Shown here: positions 30,703 through 40,548 of the stretch, in pieces
Position numbering within the stretch: position 1 is the stretch's first letter
How the letters are laid out: every line of letters begins with the position of its first letter
DNA from: Kalmanozyma brasiliensis GHG001
Lineage: Eukaryota; Basidiomycota; Ustilaginomycetes; Ustilaginales
Direction of reading: 5' to 3'
NCBI RefSeq assembly: GCF_000497045.1
Contig: NW_015961970.1
Span: 558,802-622,801, forward strand
Length of the DNA stretch: 64,000 bases
Notes under the pieces: model-generated
The model's database searches: none
Told to the model about the DNA's origin: nothing
The model's input: only the letters and a program-made list of their open reading frames with translations
Translations under genes and position numbers: made by a program

Positions 30703-32286
30703 TTATCGGATCTCGATCGAGAGCTGATCCACCAACCTGGCCAAGACATCCGAATGCAGCTCGTTGACCTCGTCGTTCTCGAGCGAGCGATCCATTGACC
30801 GATAGTTGATGCGATAGCACATGCTCTGCTTCTTGGTCTTGGGGTGCACAAAGTCGTCGATCTTGACCACGTCCTCGACCAGGTCGCCAACTCGATCTCG
30901 GACGATCTCGAAGAGGTCGTTTTCGTGGAATTTGCGCTCCTGAGGTAGCCAGAAGGAGACGTCCTTGTAGCATGGAGGATACTTGGAATACGGCTTGAAG
31001 GTCAAGAGCTTTGGCTTGCAGGTGGACGCGGTCTTGGATTGGCCGCCGGCGGACGAGACTTTGTTGCTGCTGGCGCTGGCGAATTGGCCCAAGAATCGGG
31101 AATCTTGTGTCCAGAAGAGGCGAATGTCAGGAATCGAGTAGAGCACCATGGCAATGCGCTCAAGGCCGATTCCAAAAGCCCATCCGAGGCGATCTGGTAC
31201 ACCCGCTTTGTCCAACGTCCTTTGCTGCACCACTCCACACCCCAAGATCTCCAGCCACTTGCCTCGGAACCATACTTCCACCTCGTACGAGGGAGATGTG
31301 AAGGGGAAGAACGCTGGGATCCAACGCACACGCAGGGGATCCGTCGCCGATCCTCCTTTCTGCGCCGTCTCAAAAGCGTGTCGTTCGCCAAACAGCTCCA
31401 AGGCGAGACCGTTGAGCGTCGCTTTCAAGTGCCGAACTGCCAGCGCAGCTTCACGAGGATCGTGGTGGCTTTGGTACCCTCCCGCTTCCGATAGTCCGAC
31501 CTGATCTTCGATCTCGAAGTTGGCCTTGGCGAGCTTTGCTTCCATCTCGACGCATTCTTGCTCCACCTTGCCTCCGGGTGCATAGTCCTCGTGCGCAAAG
31601 ATGGCAGCGCCTTCCACCTGATGGAAGATGGGGTAGTGAGAAGCGTCGATCTCGTCACGACGGTAGACGTCGGCGGTGAGCAACCATCGTTCGTGCTTGT
31701 TGCGGAATGTCTCGACTTCGTGGGCCGATGTATGGGTGCGCAAGCAGGTGGTGCGGTTCACATAGTAAGTGTCCGTCGGACTTCTGCCTGGGTGATCGGC
31801 CGCAATGCCCAGGTCTTCGAAGTTGAGTTCGGTAGAGACCACGGGGGACGTTGCGTGGATCGGCGTGTAGAGCGGGCCGACTGATGCTTCCAGTTGATCT
31901 CGCAGAAGCGCTAGTGGATGATTCTTGGTGTATGGAAGCGTAGGCGTGGGCGACAGGCGTGATAAGATGGAAGCTGGAATGTTGGTGTAGTCGTCCGTGG
32001 GGTAGTCTTTGCCAAGGATGCTCATGGTCGTCGGTGACCTTGCAGCGCCTGTGGTGTTGAGACGAGCAGCTACTGACGTCGAATAGGCTCGAGAGCCAGG
32101 CCTTGCGTAGATTGTGGACCTCGAGCTTGTCATCGCTGCGAACCCTTGGAGCTGTGAAGTGCTACCAAGGCCAGCGTGCGCTTGCGAGACGAGGCTTTGC
32201 AACCTTGCATGGATCTGAGCGGGGCGTGCGGCCTGTCGAGCGCCGAAGCAGGCTCTGCAGGCTGTCTGAGACGGAAGCTTGACCAT
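30703..32286 (-). CDS. MSF1: Mitochondrial phenylalanyl-tRNA synthetase
   Basis: This 527-residue single-chain class II aminoacyl-tRNA synthetase charges mitochondrial tRNA-Phe. The first 85 residues are basic and Ser/Ala-rich, fitting a mitochondrial targeting sequence with little acid. The catalytic domain starts near 'DYPTDDYTNIPASILSRL'. It contains 'TDTYYVNRTTCLRTHTSAHE', the motif 2 region 'DASHYPIFHQVEGA' and motif 3 'GWAFGIGLERIAMVLY'. The C-terminal 100 residues form the anticodon-binding FDX-ACB domain (YSKYPPCYKDVSFWLP, ending 'ARLVDQLSIEIR'). Domain order and length agree with yeast Msf1 and human FARS2. A Ser/Lys-rich insert after 'RFLGQF' is longer than in the human enzyme. The gene is divergent from the Dos2-like gene with 270 bp between the starts. 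Confidence 0.95.
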   Translation of the reverse strand: MVKLPSQTACRACFGARQAARPAQIHARLQSLVSQAHAGLGSTSQLQGFAAMTSSRSTIYARPGSRAYSTSVAARLNTTGAARSPTTMSILGKDYPTDDYTNIPASILSRLSPTPTLPYTKNHPLALLRDQLEASVGPLYTPIHATSPVVSTELNFEDLGIAADHPGRSPTDTYYVNRTTCLRTHTSAHEVETFRNKHERWLLTADVYRRDEIDASHYPIFHQVEGAAIFAHEDYAPGGKVEQECVEMEAKLAKANFEIEDQVGLSEAGGYQSHHDPREAALAVRHLKATLNGLALELFGERHAFETAQKGGSATDPLRVRWIPAFFPFTSPSYEVEVWFRGKWLEILGCGVVQQRTLDKAGVPDRLGWAFGIGLERIAMVLYSIPDIRLFWTQDSRFLGQFASASSNKVSSAGGQSKTASTCKPKLLTFKPYSKYPPCYKDVSFWLPQERKFHENDLFEIVRDRVGDLVEDVVKIDDFVHPKTKKQSMCYRINYRSMDRSLENDEVNELHSDVLARLVDQLSIEIR

Positions 32287-32556
32287 CGCAGCCGATGTGA
32301 TCCTGATGACCTTTCGTGTGGTGATGGGGAATCAGTAGAAGCTGGGGCGAAGTCACTTCTTCTCGTCAACTTTAAATTTGATCCTGTCCGGAATTCGGGC
32401 TCAGCCAGCTCGCTAACGCACGCGCCCTTCATCATGTTGCGCTGTCAAGTGTTGGCCTGCGCTTTCCAGCATCAACCCACGACTTTCCACCCTCAACGAT
32501 CATCACCACCTCCTCAAGACCCAGCATATCACTTTCACCGTTCCAAGATCGCCATC
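32287..32556. promoter_or_regulatory. Short bidirectional promoter between MSF1 and the Dos2-like gene
   Basis: Only 270 bp separate the two ATGs, so promoter elements are probably shared. An AT-rich patch ('CTTTAAATTTG', near 32370) and a pyrimidine-rich stretch just before 32557 are the visible features. The role is inferred from position. Confidence 0.45.
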
Positions 32557-33714
32557 ATGGACCTCCGCGACCCAAACATCATCGAGGACACCGACCGTGT
32601 CGACGGAAGCGGTACCTCAACCAGCGTCACGACAGACACCAAAACGGACCTCGACCAGAATGTAGAAAAGATCGTGGGCAGCATCTCGAGCTGGTTCACT
32701 GGCTTTGCCAAAAAGTCGCAGGACACAATCATTCAAGCGAGAAAGGAGATGGAGGATCGAGGTGGCATCGTCAATTACGCAAAGAGCGAGTACGCCAAGC
32801 TTGAATCTTCGTTGGAAGAAGCCCAGAAGAACGCCGACGACAACTTGTCAACGCTGCCTGCGACCTCGGTCGAGGATGCTTTCCTTCATTCTGAGAAGGA
32901 AACTTCAAAAGGAAAAGGCAAGGAGAGGGTCGTCAATGATCAAGATGCACCAGCGACGGCGGCAGACAGCGGCGACACGGCGCACACGGGACCCACTCTT
33001 GGCGCTTCAGTCACATCCCTCTTCTCCAAGATCACCTCTGATCCTCGCATCGCATCATTGCAGCAATCTTTGACCTCGACACTCCAATCTGTGTCATCGC
33101 CGACGAGCACTGGGACAGAAAAAGATGCTGATGGCACCGAGAGGACGACAGGACCAACACCGATCAACCTCCAAGAATCGCTCTCGAAGCTCTCGCTGAC
33201 CATCCAGTCGCACTTGCCGCATCTCGATCTCAAAGAGTCGCAGCAGCTGGCCACAAAGTATCTGCACGCAACCGAGAACTATGCGCGCGAGATCCAGTCC
33301 GACATGAAGGACTTTGTTGGCGAGCTGGTCCGCATCGTACCGCCAGAAGGCGAAGCGGCCCAGCCAGGCACGGCAACAGCTCTGGCACCCAAGCCTATCA
33401 GCAAGGACACAAGCACAAGCACAACCGAGTCCAGTGCTCAGCAAGACGCCAAGGCAACCACACCTGCCACAACGGAGTCTTCAGCGCTCGCTGCCAGCGA
33501 TCTCAAGAGTCCGTCTGCCGAAAGCGAAGAGGACTTTGCATGGGACGGCGAGGACGACGAAGCTGCTGCCGCCGCCGCCAAGCCCGAGGCCACCACGCCA
33601 TCGACCGCTAAGGCAGCCGCTCCGGCTCCCGATACCACGGTTGCCGCTGGACAAGACAAGAAGCCCACTCAGAGCAAGACGGAGGATTCGGACGAAGATT
33701 CCGATTGGGAGTAG
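32557..33714 (+). CDS. Dos2/BSDC1-like acidic protein
   Basis: The ATG at 32557 gives 385 residues. The frame is open upstream, but that part overlaps the divergent promoter. The N-terminal region has 'VGSISSWFTGFAKKSQDTII', resembling the Trp/Phe-containing amphipathic segment of BSDC1/Dos2/SYAP1 proteins. The middle contains 'SHLPHLDLKESQQLATKYL' and 'DMKDFVGELVRIVPPEG'. The C-terminus is Ala/Thr-rich, then 'EDFAWDGEDDE', and it ends 'SDEDSDWE', again as in that group. I do not see a clear BSD domain. Yeast Dos2 has been linked to protein ubiquitination and the human relatives are poorly characterised, so the function is open. The gene is tail-to-tail with the TRF4-type gene. Confidence 0.7.
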   Translation: MDLRDPNIIEDTDRVDGSGTSTSVTTDTKTDLDQNVEKIVGSISSWFTGFAKKSQDTIIQARKEMEDRGGIVNYAKSEYAKLESSLEEAQKNADDNLSTLPATSVEDAFLHSEKETSKGKGKERVVNDQDAPATAADSGDTAHTGPTLGASVTSLFSKITSDPRIASLQQSLTSTLQSVSSPTSTGTEKDADGTERTTGPTPINLQESLSKLSLTIQSHLPHLDLKESQQLATKYLHATENYAREIQSDMKDFVGELVRIVPPEGEAAQPGTATALAPKPISKDTSTSTTESSAQQDAKATTPATTESSALAASDLKSPSAESEEDFAWDGEDDEAAAAAAKPEATTPSTAKAAAPAPDTTVAAGQDKKPTQSKTEDSDEDSDWE

Positions 33715-33888
33715 CGACGCGAACCCCACTTTCAGACATGTCACTGTCATGCATCGAATGGAGTGTATCGAGCCCATAACTGGTGTTAGGGTGATCGAGT
33801 GTGGTGTGCAATCTTGCATTGCTCTGAGACGAACCGGGGCTTAGCAGCCTCACAAAACGGACTGTTTCGGTACAAGTCGCGGACACAC

Positions 33889-36090
33889 TCAGTGGAGAGC
33901 ACCTTCCTCCTCGTCTTGCCGCGGAGGCGGCGGAGAAGCCGAAGCCTGACCAGACCCGGTATCGACGCCCTTGGCGGTCCAGAAGTCATTCTTTGTGCGC
34001 GACGAGATGCGCGACATTCCCCTTCCCGCGCTGCCCAGCTTGGGTGCCGACTTGACGCTACTTGCGCCTGACAGCGTAGGCAGAAGCATCTTGTCGTCGC
34101 CTCGTGCAGCGTCATCATCCGAATCATCCTCAGAGACGAACGTAGACGGCGCCGAGTGAGACAAGTCTTCCAGGTCCGCCTGCGTGATCTCGGTCTGGCC
34201 TCTGCGGGCGCGTTTCTTCGCGGGCCCACCTACCGTCGGCGAGGCTGCTCCATCCGGTCCTCGTCGAGCGAGGGATGACTTTGGCTTGGAGGAGCGGCTT
34301 GCGCTGTAACGAGAGTCCTCGTCTTCGCTGTCTGCCTCCGCATTTGGCCTCCGGCGTTCTGTTCGCTCGGCATCGTCCTTGTCAGAGCCGGCTTGCGAAG
34401 GACTGCTCCTTCTTGCCCGTTTCGATCCCCGCTGACTGTCTGCATCCGACCCACCGCTCGCCTTGTCTGCCGCAGAAGCAGCTCCTCTGATCGACAAGGC
34501 GGGCATTTGACCACGCTTGGTCGTGTTCTTTGCACTGTCGATCGACACGACGCCGCTGTCTGGTCGAGCCTTGGTCGTAGAGCCAGACGAACCGGCAGCG
34601 GAGCTCGATAAGCGAGCTGCCAAGCCGTCTTCTCGAGAGGACGATGGCCTCGCGGGAGGCGGACTGCTGGGCGGTGCTGGTCTTCCCAGCTTGAACTGCA
34701 GCGATCCAGAGAAGTAAAGCTCTTCCATCTCCTTTCTCTGCCGCACGACCGGGTTCGAGATACCAAGGATGATGCCGAGCAGGCTGTTGGGATCTTTGTC
34801 GTCCTTGCCACCCTCTGCCGTTGAGTCACGCACAAGTGCCCTGCGAGCCTCAGCGTCAGAATCTGAATCCGAGTCGACAGAGAAATGTCGGTGCTTTCGA
34901 CGGCCCGAGTCATTGGCATCTCGAGCAGAAAGGCGCATCTTGGCACTCCCCTCATTGGCTTGCTGACAGATGGCAGCCGTCAGGATGTCGAAGGCACCTG
35001 CCAAGGTCGATCGCACATTGATGATGCCGAACGATCCCTTGGAGATGTCGTTGGAGGGATCGTGGGGATCCTCGATGCAGAGCATGAACGGTCGTCTTTC
35101 ATCCTTCCAGCCTCGGCGAGCCTTGCTAAAGTAGCCACCGCGACCTCGAACCGAGATGCCGCAGTTATCGTAGCCAAAGTTCTTGCCATACAGCTCGAGG
35201 AATTCGAGGAGCAGGACACCCAAGCTTCGAGACGCTTCGATTTCACCTCGCTGCACTTTCGGATGCAGTTGCAAGAAGCTGATCACCATAATGATGACGC
35301 TGTAGCTTCCAAGACCCCCCGAGAAGACTTCGCTCATGCCTCGCTGCATGAGAAGATGCTTGACGACCAAGATCAACGGTCGGATGTGGGGCCACTTGCG
35401 CAGCCAGCTGTTGACGTAGCTTGCCGTGGTGAGACCGTTGGTGTGGTTGAGCGAGATGTCGACCTTGAGACGAGCATACGTGGTCACAAATTTGATGATG
35501 GGCACTTTAGCCTTGGCGATGACTTGCACGTCGGTGGCCAGATTATGTCGTCGCAGGCAGGCGGCCATGGTGCGAAGTGCGTTCTGGGTGCGAAGGTTGG
35601 CCATGGAGTTGCTGACGACGACCAAGTCGAGGTCACCTTGCGGAAGATACAGCTTGGTCTCCTGACTTCCAAAAGGATGGACCTCTGCATCGCGGAACTG
35701 AGATTTGATGGCGCGGCTGATGAGCTCGATGACCATGCAGCGCGTTTCGTGCTCAGCTGCGGTGGGCGCCATCCAGTAGTCGAAAGCTATGAGCTCGCGA
35801 TGCAAGGCTTCAGCGCCGTTCTTGCACTTGTTCCAGTCCACGTCGGCTGACCAGGGCGTGTGGCGTGAACGTGCCATCTGTCGCTCCTTCTTGGAGCGTC
35901 CATCGTCCTCTCGCTCGTCAGCCTTGCGCTTCTTGCCCTTCCGCGACGCTTCCTCCTCGCGCGACTTTGATCCACGACCACGATTGGCTTGCGTAGAAGA
36001 CTGCGGTACATCGTCGTCCTGGTCTGCTCCAAGGTCGAAAGAGATGAAGTCCTGGGCGCCGAACGCCTTGTCTTGTGTTGCCACAGGCAT
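33889..36090 (-). CDS. TRF4: Non-canonical poly(A) polymerase, Trf4/Trf5 (PAPD5/7) type
   Basis: This 733-residue protein has a nucleotidyltransferase core of the Pol-beta superfamily. It has 'HPFGSQETKLYLPQGDLDLV' with Gly141-Ser142 and the metal-binding pair Asp153/Asp155, and the third carboxylate Asp211 lies in 'LKVDISLNH'. The PAP-associated segment follows (GGLGSYSVIIMVISFLQLHP, then 'LELYGKNFGYDNCGISVR' and 'DPHDPSNDISKGSFGI'). The N-terminal 80 residues are acidic then Lys/Arg-rich, and the last 330 are disordered and Ser/Arg-rich. In yeast, Trf4/5 forms the nuclear TRAMP complex with Air1/2 and Mtr4 and adds short tails to aberrant RNAs for exosome decay. TRAMP membership here is inferred from homology. 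All catalytic residues are present. Confidence 0.95.
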   Translation of the reverse strand: MPVATQDKAFGAQDFISFDLGADQDDDVPQSSTQANRGRGSKSREEEASRKGKKRKADEREDDGRSKKERQMARSRHTPWSADVDWNKCKNGAEALHRELIAFDYWMAPTAAEHETRCMVIELISRAIKSQFRDAEVHPFGSQETKLYLPQGDLDLVVVSNSMANLRTQNALRTMAACLRRHNLATDVQVIAKAKVPIIKFVTTYARLKVDISLNHTNGLTTASYVNSWLRKWPHIRPLILVVKHLLMQRGMSEVFSGGLGSYSVIIMVISFLQLHPKVQRGEIEASRSLGVLLLEFLELYGKNFGYDNCGISVRGRGGYFSKARRGWKDERRPFMLCIEDPHDPSNDISKGSFGIINVRSTLAGAFDILTAAICQQANEGSAKMRLSARDANDSGRRKHRHFSVDSDSDSDAEARRALVRDSTAEGGKDDKDPNSLLGIILGISNPVVRQRKEMEELYFSGSLQFKLGRPAPPSSPPPARPSSSREDGLAARLSSSAAGSSGSTTKARPDSGVVSIDSAKNTTKRGQMPALSIRGAASAADKASGGSDADSQRGSKRARRSSPSQAGSDKDDAERTERRRPNAEADSEDEDSRYSASRSSKPKSSLARRGPDGAASPTVGGPAKKRARRGQTEITQADLEDLSHSAPSTFVSEDDSDDDAARGDDKMLLPTLSGASSVKSAPKLGSAGRGMSRISSRTKNDFWTAKGVDTGSGQASASPPPPRQDEEEGALH

Positions 36091-36952
36091 AGTGGTCGGT
36101 TGGCTGGACGGTGGCAGTGTGTCGGGCTGTATGCTGCTTATATGCTGATGAACTGACCCGAAAAGCTGAGTTCTTTATGCGATGCCTATCAAAGCGCTAC
36201 CTGGGCGTCTGATCAGAGCTGAAGGATGTTCCCACGCTTTCGGCTTGGATCCTTTGCCTCTCTGCTCGTCAAGGTTGACTACCTTTGCGTCCGTTCGCCT
36301 TTGACTTGCTTCCTTGTGGCGTAGCCGAAGAATAGTCACCGATGTGACTACAAGACCGTGGGAATGCGCTGATTGTGGCGTGGGACCTCTGAAGCGACGG
36401 CCGTGATGAGTGTAGAGTGATAAGAGGAAAAGCCGAACTTGGCCAAAGGAGGCCAGTTGCAACGCTCCAACCAAGAGAGGAGCACGACGCTTTTGCGGAG
36501 ACTGGCCAGCAAGCATGGAATTTTTTGAACAGGGTCCGCCCATTTTTTTCTCTTCGCTAGAAATCACGAAGCGTGTGATGCAATTTCTTCTCACGTCAAA
36601 GTGGAGAAGAGCAGCAAAGGCAAGGAGGAGGCCGAAGCTGAGCGTTGGCTGCGAGAGCTCAGAAGCTGCCGCTGCCGACCAACCGGGAGACCCTGCGAGC
36701 CACACTGCATCCAGTCCTTTCAGGTCGTCTACCCTTCCTGCATCCTCCCCTCATTCATGGAGGCATCACGCTGGCATGTATCTTCGTTCGCAAGTCAACA
36801 TCCTCGAGTCGAGCAACGGAAGATCGCTTCAGGCCATTGCCCGTGTCATGACCAGCATCATCACCGCATCCCGCTAAAGAGCCTTTCCGTGGGCACAACT
36901 CCGAACGACTCCCTCAAGGAAACACATCACTGTCACCTTGACATCCACGACG
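36091..36952. promoter_or_regulatory. Divergent promoter region between the TRF4-type gene and PRP5
   Basis: This 862-bp region lies between two genes transcribed outward. The right 250 bp (about 36710-36950) are C-rich and look like the PRP5 leader. Short open frames in the middle are not protein-like. No specific element is assigned. Confidence 0.5.
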
Positions 36953-39900
36953 ATGGCCGGCTACGATGATCGCGACGACTATCGTCGCTCCTCTTCTTCC
37001 TCGTCCCATCATCGATCTCGCAACAGTAAGCATGACACCTCGTCCTCCTCGTACAGAAGCCAAGGACACGAGCCAACCAGACGTCGTTCTCGTTCTCCTC
37101 CCTCGCATCCCTCCTCTTCGCGCAGCCATCGTGATCGTCCCAGCGATGCTTACGTGAACGGCTCGAGTCATCAAAGGGGACATGAGTATGACCGCACCCG
37201 ACACAGAGAGGACCGCGGGTACGATGCTCGCACGAGCGCCGGATCCTCGTATGAGAACGGTCATCGACATGGCGAAACATCGAACAAAACAGGGCGCAGA
37301 AGATGGGATGAAGGTGCGCCAGTCCCACCGGCCGCTCCATCTGCTCATTCTACGCTAGGACCAGGCCACATGACTGCCAACAACGGCCTGCCATCCAGGC
37401 CACCCGCCGGTCCTCCCGGCGCTGCACCAGGGCCGCCGCTTGCCCTTCCACCTTCCCGACCAGCACCCTCCGCCTCTACATCTGCAGCACCATCCTCTAG
37501 CGCTCCTATTTCAGCAGAAGAGCAAGCTAAGCAAGCAAAGAAAGCGCGACTCGAAGCATGGCGCAAAGAGCAGGCCGCCAAGAAGGCACTCGAAGAAGCC
37601 AAGCAGCGAGCTCAGTCCATTGCCAGCGCCGTGGCCCCTCCGTCGCAACGAACAGAGGCGTTGACCTCAGCTTCAACGCAGAAGACAGCGCCGACCTCGA
37701 TCAATGCGACGGGTCTTCGGACGCTGTCCTTACGAACAGATCCGTCCAAGGTCAACGCACAGAAGCGCTCGCGTACCATGATGGATGATGCCTCGGAACC
37801 ATCCACGCGGACGCAGCTCAACCGCTTCGATGACCTGCCTCCCCTAGATCCGTCGATCAAGTCTGCCCGCAAAGGCCTGCTCGCCGACGAGGACGACGAA
37901 GACATCACAGCGTCAAGCACCACTGGCCAAGCGAAAGGATCTACCGCTGACATGGTAGTCGACGACGACGAAGAGGAGGACCCGCTGGATGCCTTCATGT
38001 CCACTGTCAAGAGCCAGGTGGCTCAAGTCAATGCAGACGATCGACGTAAGGCTGGCGCGGATAGCGGAGCCGCCTCGGCCAAGACTCAACCGAAAGCCGT
38101 CGTCCTGGGCCAAGATGAAGACGACGCAGAAGCCGAGCCGGAAGACGAGCAGCTGGATGAGCTGGACCGTGTCGTGGCAACCGAGGATCTCCTGGCACTT
38201 GCGGCGAAGAAAGTCAAAAAGAAGGAGCTGGCCACCGTCGATCATGCCACTGTCGACTACGAATCATTCCGCAAGGTCTTTTATCATCCTCCCGCCGAAG
38301 TTCAGGACATGTCCGAGGAGCTTGCCAACCAGATCCGTCTCGAGATGGACGCCATCACGGTGCGGGGCAAGGAATGTCCCAAGCCGCTCACCAAGTGGTC
38401 GTACTGTGGCCTGCCTGCAAGCTGCCTGGACGTCATTCGACGACTCGGCTACGCTGCCCCTACTCCCATCCAAAGTCAAGCCATTCCCGCGATCATGTCT
38501 GGCCGAGACATCATCGGCGTTGCCAAGACGGGCTCAGGCAAGACCATGGCTTTCCTGCTGCCCATGTTCCGACACATCAAGGATCAGCGCCCCGTCGAGA
38601 CTTCGGAGGGTCCCGTCGGCATCATCATGACGCCCACCCGCGAGCTCGCGGTCCAGATCTATCGAGAGATGCGACCTTTCATCAAAGCACTTGGTCTACG
38701 TGCCGCTTGTGTATATGGCGGCGCTCCCATCTCGGAGCAGATCGCCGAGATGAAAAAGACGGCCGACATCGTCGTTGCGACCCCTGGCCGACTGATCGAC
38801 CTCTTGACGGCCAACTCGGGTCGAGTCACCAACCTGCGACGCGTCACCTACCTCGTTCTCGACGAAGCAGATCGCATGTTTGACATGGGATTCGAGCCTC
38901 AGGTCATGAAGATTGTCAACAACATCCGGCCGGATCGCCAGACGGTGCTGTTCTCCGCCACGTTTCCGAAGCAGATGGAGTCGCTGGCGCGCAAGGTGCT
39001 CAAGAACAAGCCACTCGAGATCACCGTCGGCGGTCGAAGCGTGGTGGCTGCCGAGATCGAGCAAATTGTCGAAGTACGACCTGAGAACACCAAGTTCCAC
39101 CGTCTGCTCGAGATCCTCGGAGAGCTGTACAATCGGGAGAAGGATGCTCGCACGCTCATCTTTGTCGATCGACAAGAGGCGGCCGATGATTTGCTGAAGG
39201 ACCTCATTCGAAAAGGCTACGTCACCATGTCGCTGCATGGTGGCAAGGATCAAGTCGACCGCGACGAGACCATCTCGGACTTCAAGGCGGGCAACGTGCC
39301 CATCGTGACGGCGACTTCGGTGGCAGCGCGAGGCCTTGATGTCAAGCAGCTCAAACTGGTCATCAACTACGACGTGCCGAATCACATGGAGGACTACGTG
39401 CATCGTGCTGGACGCACCGGACGCGCAGGTCAGAAGGGCACGTGCATCACCTTTATCACGCCCGAGCAGGATCGATACGCGCGCGACATCATTGCTGCAT
39501 TGAAAGCCAGTTCTGCCAACATCCCAATCGAGCTCGAGGCGATGGCAGCTGCCTTCAAGGAAAAGCTGGCGGCAGGCAAAGCGAAAGCAGCCGGATCTGG
39601 CTTTGGCGGTAAAGGCCTGGATCGGCTCGAGACGGATCGTGAAAAGGTGCTCAAGGCGCAAAAGTCGTCGTATGGCGAAGCGGATGAGGATGGTAAGGCG
39701 GCGAATGCTGGCGATACGAGCGTGGCGAACGCCAAGACGGGAGGCTCTGGCGGCGGATCGAGCTCTGAGGATCAGCTGAGCAAGTTGCAGGGCATGAAGA
39801 TCGAGATCATGCATGGCGCCGCTCCCGAGTCGGTGCGAGACAACAAGACTATTTCTGCGAGCGACGACGCTTCCGGTACAGCCGTCAACTCCAAGGTGGA

Positions 39901-40420
39901 GCAAGAGAAAGAAGCGAAAGAAGCGGCACAGGTCAAGGCGCAGGAAGCGGCCCTCGAAGCTGCCAAGGCCCACGGAGCGGACACCACCAAGCTGGCTATT
40001 GTGCTCGAAAACATCCGCAAGCAGGCCAATGCACGCAAGCAAGCCGCCAAGAGCTCGGATGCCGACAAGCTGAAGGAGCGCAAGGCTCGCGATCCGGATG
40101 CCACCGACTATCATGCCATCGTTCCGATCAACGACTTCCCTCAGCGCGCGCGATGGAGGGTGACCAACAAGGAAACGATGAGCCATCTGATCGAATCGAC
40201 AGGAGCATCCATCACCAACAAGGGCGTGTTCTACAAGGAGGGCACCGAGCCGCAGCCCGGCGAGCCACCGAAGCTGCAGCTGCTGATCGAGTCGAACAAC
40301 AAGTCGATGGTGGAAGATGCAGTGCGAGAGATCCAGCGGCTGCTCGTGGAGGCGACGCAAGCCGTGTTGGAGGCGGAGGCGAGGAGTTCGGGGACGTCGG
40401 GCAGGTACACGGTGGTGTGA
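36953..40420 (+). CDS. PRP5: DEAD-box ATP-dependent RNA helicase Prp5 (DDX46), pre-mRNA splicing
   Basis: The first in-frame ATG at 36953 gives 1155 residues. The N-terminus is RS/RD-rich, then Pro/Ala-rich, then an acidic linker with 'DPLDAFMSTV', the DPLD motif typical of Prp5 proteins. The helicase core starts with a Q-motif region ('YAAPTPIQSQAIPAI', about 500). It continues with AKTGSGKT (about 523-530), PTRELA, TPGR, the DEAD box near 638, SAT near 668 and HRAGRTGRAG near 817. The C-terminal 340 residues contain a charged coiled region and a small KH-like fold ending near 'VEATQAVLEAEARSS'. Prp5 uses ATP to proofread the U2 snRNP-branch point pairing and promote prespliceosome formation. 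The order of N-terminal RS region, DPLD and helicase separates it from other DEAD-box proteins. There are no introns. Confidence 0.96.
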   Translation: MAGYDDRDDYRRSSSSSSHHRSRNSKHDTSSSSYRSQGHEPTRRRSRSPPSHPSSSRSHRDRPSDAYVNGSSHQRGHEYDRTRHREDRGYDARTSAGSSYENGHRHGETSNKTGRRRWDEGAPVPPAAPSAHSTLGPGHMTANNGLPSRPPAGPPGAAPGPPLALPPSRPAPSASTSAAPSSSAPISAEEQAKQAKKARLEAWRKEQAAKKALEEAKQRAQSIASAVAPPSQRTEALTSASTQKTAPTSINATGLRTLSLRTDPSKVNAQKRSRTMMDDASEPSTRTQLNRFDDLPPLDPSIKSARKGLLADEDDEDITASSTTGQAKGSTADMVVDDDEEEDPLDAFMSTVKSQVAQVNADDRRKAGADSGAASAKTQPKAVVLGQDEDDAEAEPEDEQLDELDRVVATEDLLALAAKKVKKKELATVDHATVDYESFRKVFYHPPAEVQDMSEELANQIRLEMDAITVRGKECPKPLTKWSYCGLPASCLDVIRRLGYAAPTPIQSQAIPAIMSGRDIIGVAKTGSGKTMAFLLPMFRHIKDQRPVETSEGPVGIIMTPTRELAVQIYREMRPFIKALGLRAACVYGGAPISEQIAEMKKTADIVVATPGRLIDLLTANSGRVTNLRRVTYLVLDEADRMFDMGFEPQVMKIVNNIRPDRQTVLFSATFPKQMESLARKVLKNKPLEITVGGRSVVAAEIEQIVEVRPENTKFHRLLEILGELYNREKDARTLIFVDRQEAADDLLKDLIRKGYVTMSLHGGKDQVDRDETISDFKAGNVPIVTATSVAARGLDVKQLKLVINYDVPNHMEDYVHRAGRTGRAGQKGTCITFITPEQDRYARDIIAALKASSANIPIELEAMAAAFKEKLAAGKAKAAGSGFGGKGLDRLETDREKVLKAQKSSYGEADEDGKAANAGDTSVANAKTGGSGGGSSSEDQLSKLQGMKIEIMHGAAPESVRDNKTISASDDASGTAVNSKVEQEKEAKEAAQVKAQEAALEAAKAHGADTTKLAIVLENIRKQANARKQAAKSSDADKLKERKARDPDATDYHAIVPINDFPQRARWRVTNKETMSHLIESTGASITNKGVFYKEGTEPQPGEPPKLQLLIESNNKSMVEDAVREIQRLLVEATQAVLEAEARSSGTSGRYTVV

Positions 40421-40548
40421 GAAGAATGCAGACCGATGCAATGCAGGCAGATGTAGAAGCATAACTTTGGTGTGATGACACGTCTACAGTGACATGAGCG
40501 GATACAAATACAAAAGCGTGATTGAGTAGAGGGAAGAAGGCTGAGTTA

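Noticed and set aside
38696..40462. 588-codon open frame antisense to PRP5
   Set aside because: Shadow of the sense codon usage. The residue pattern is Leu/Arg/His-rich without domains.
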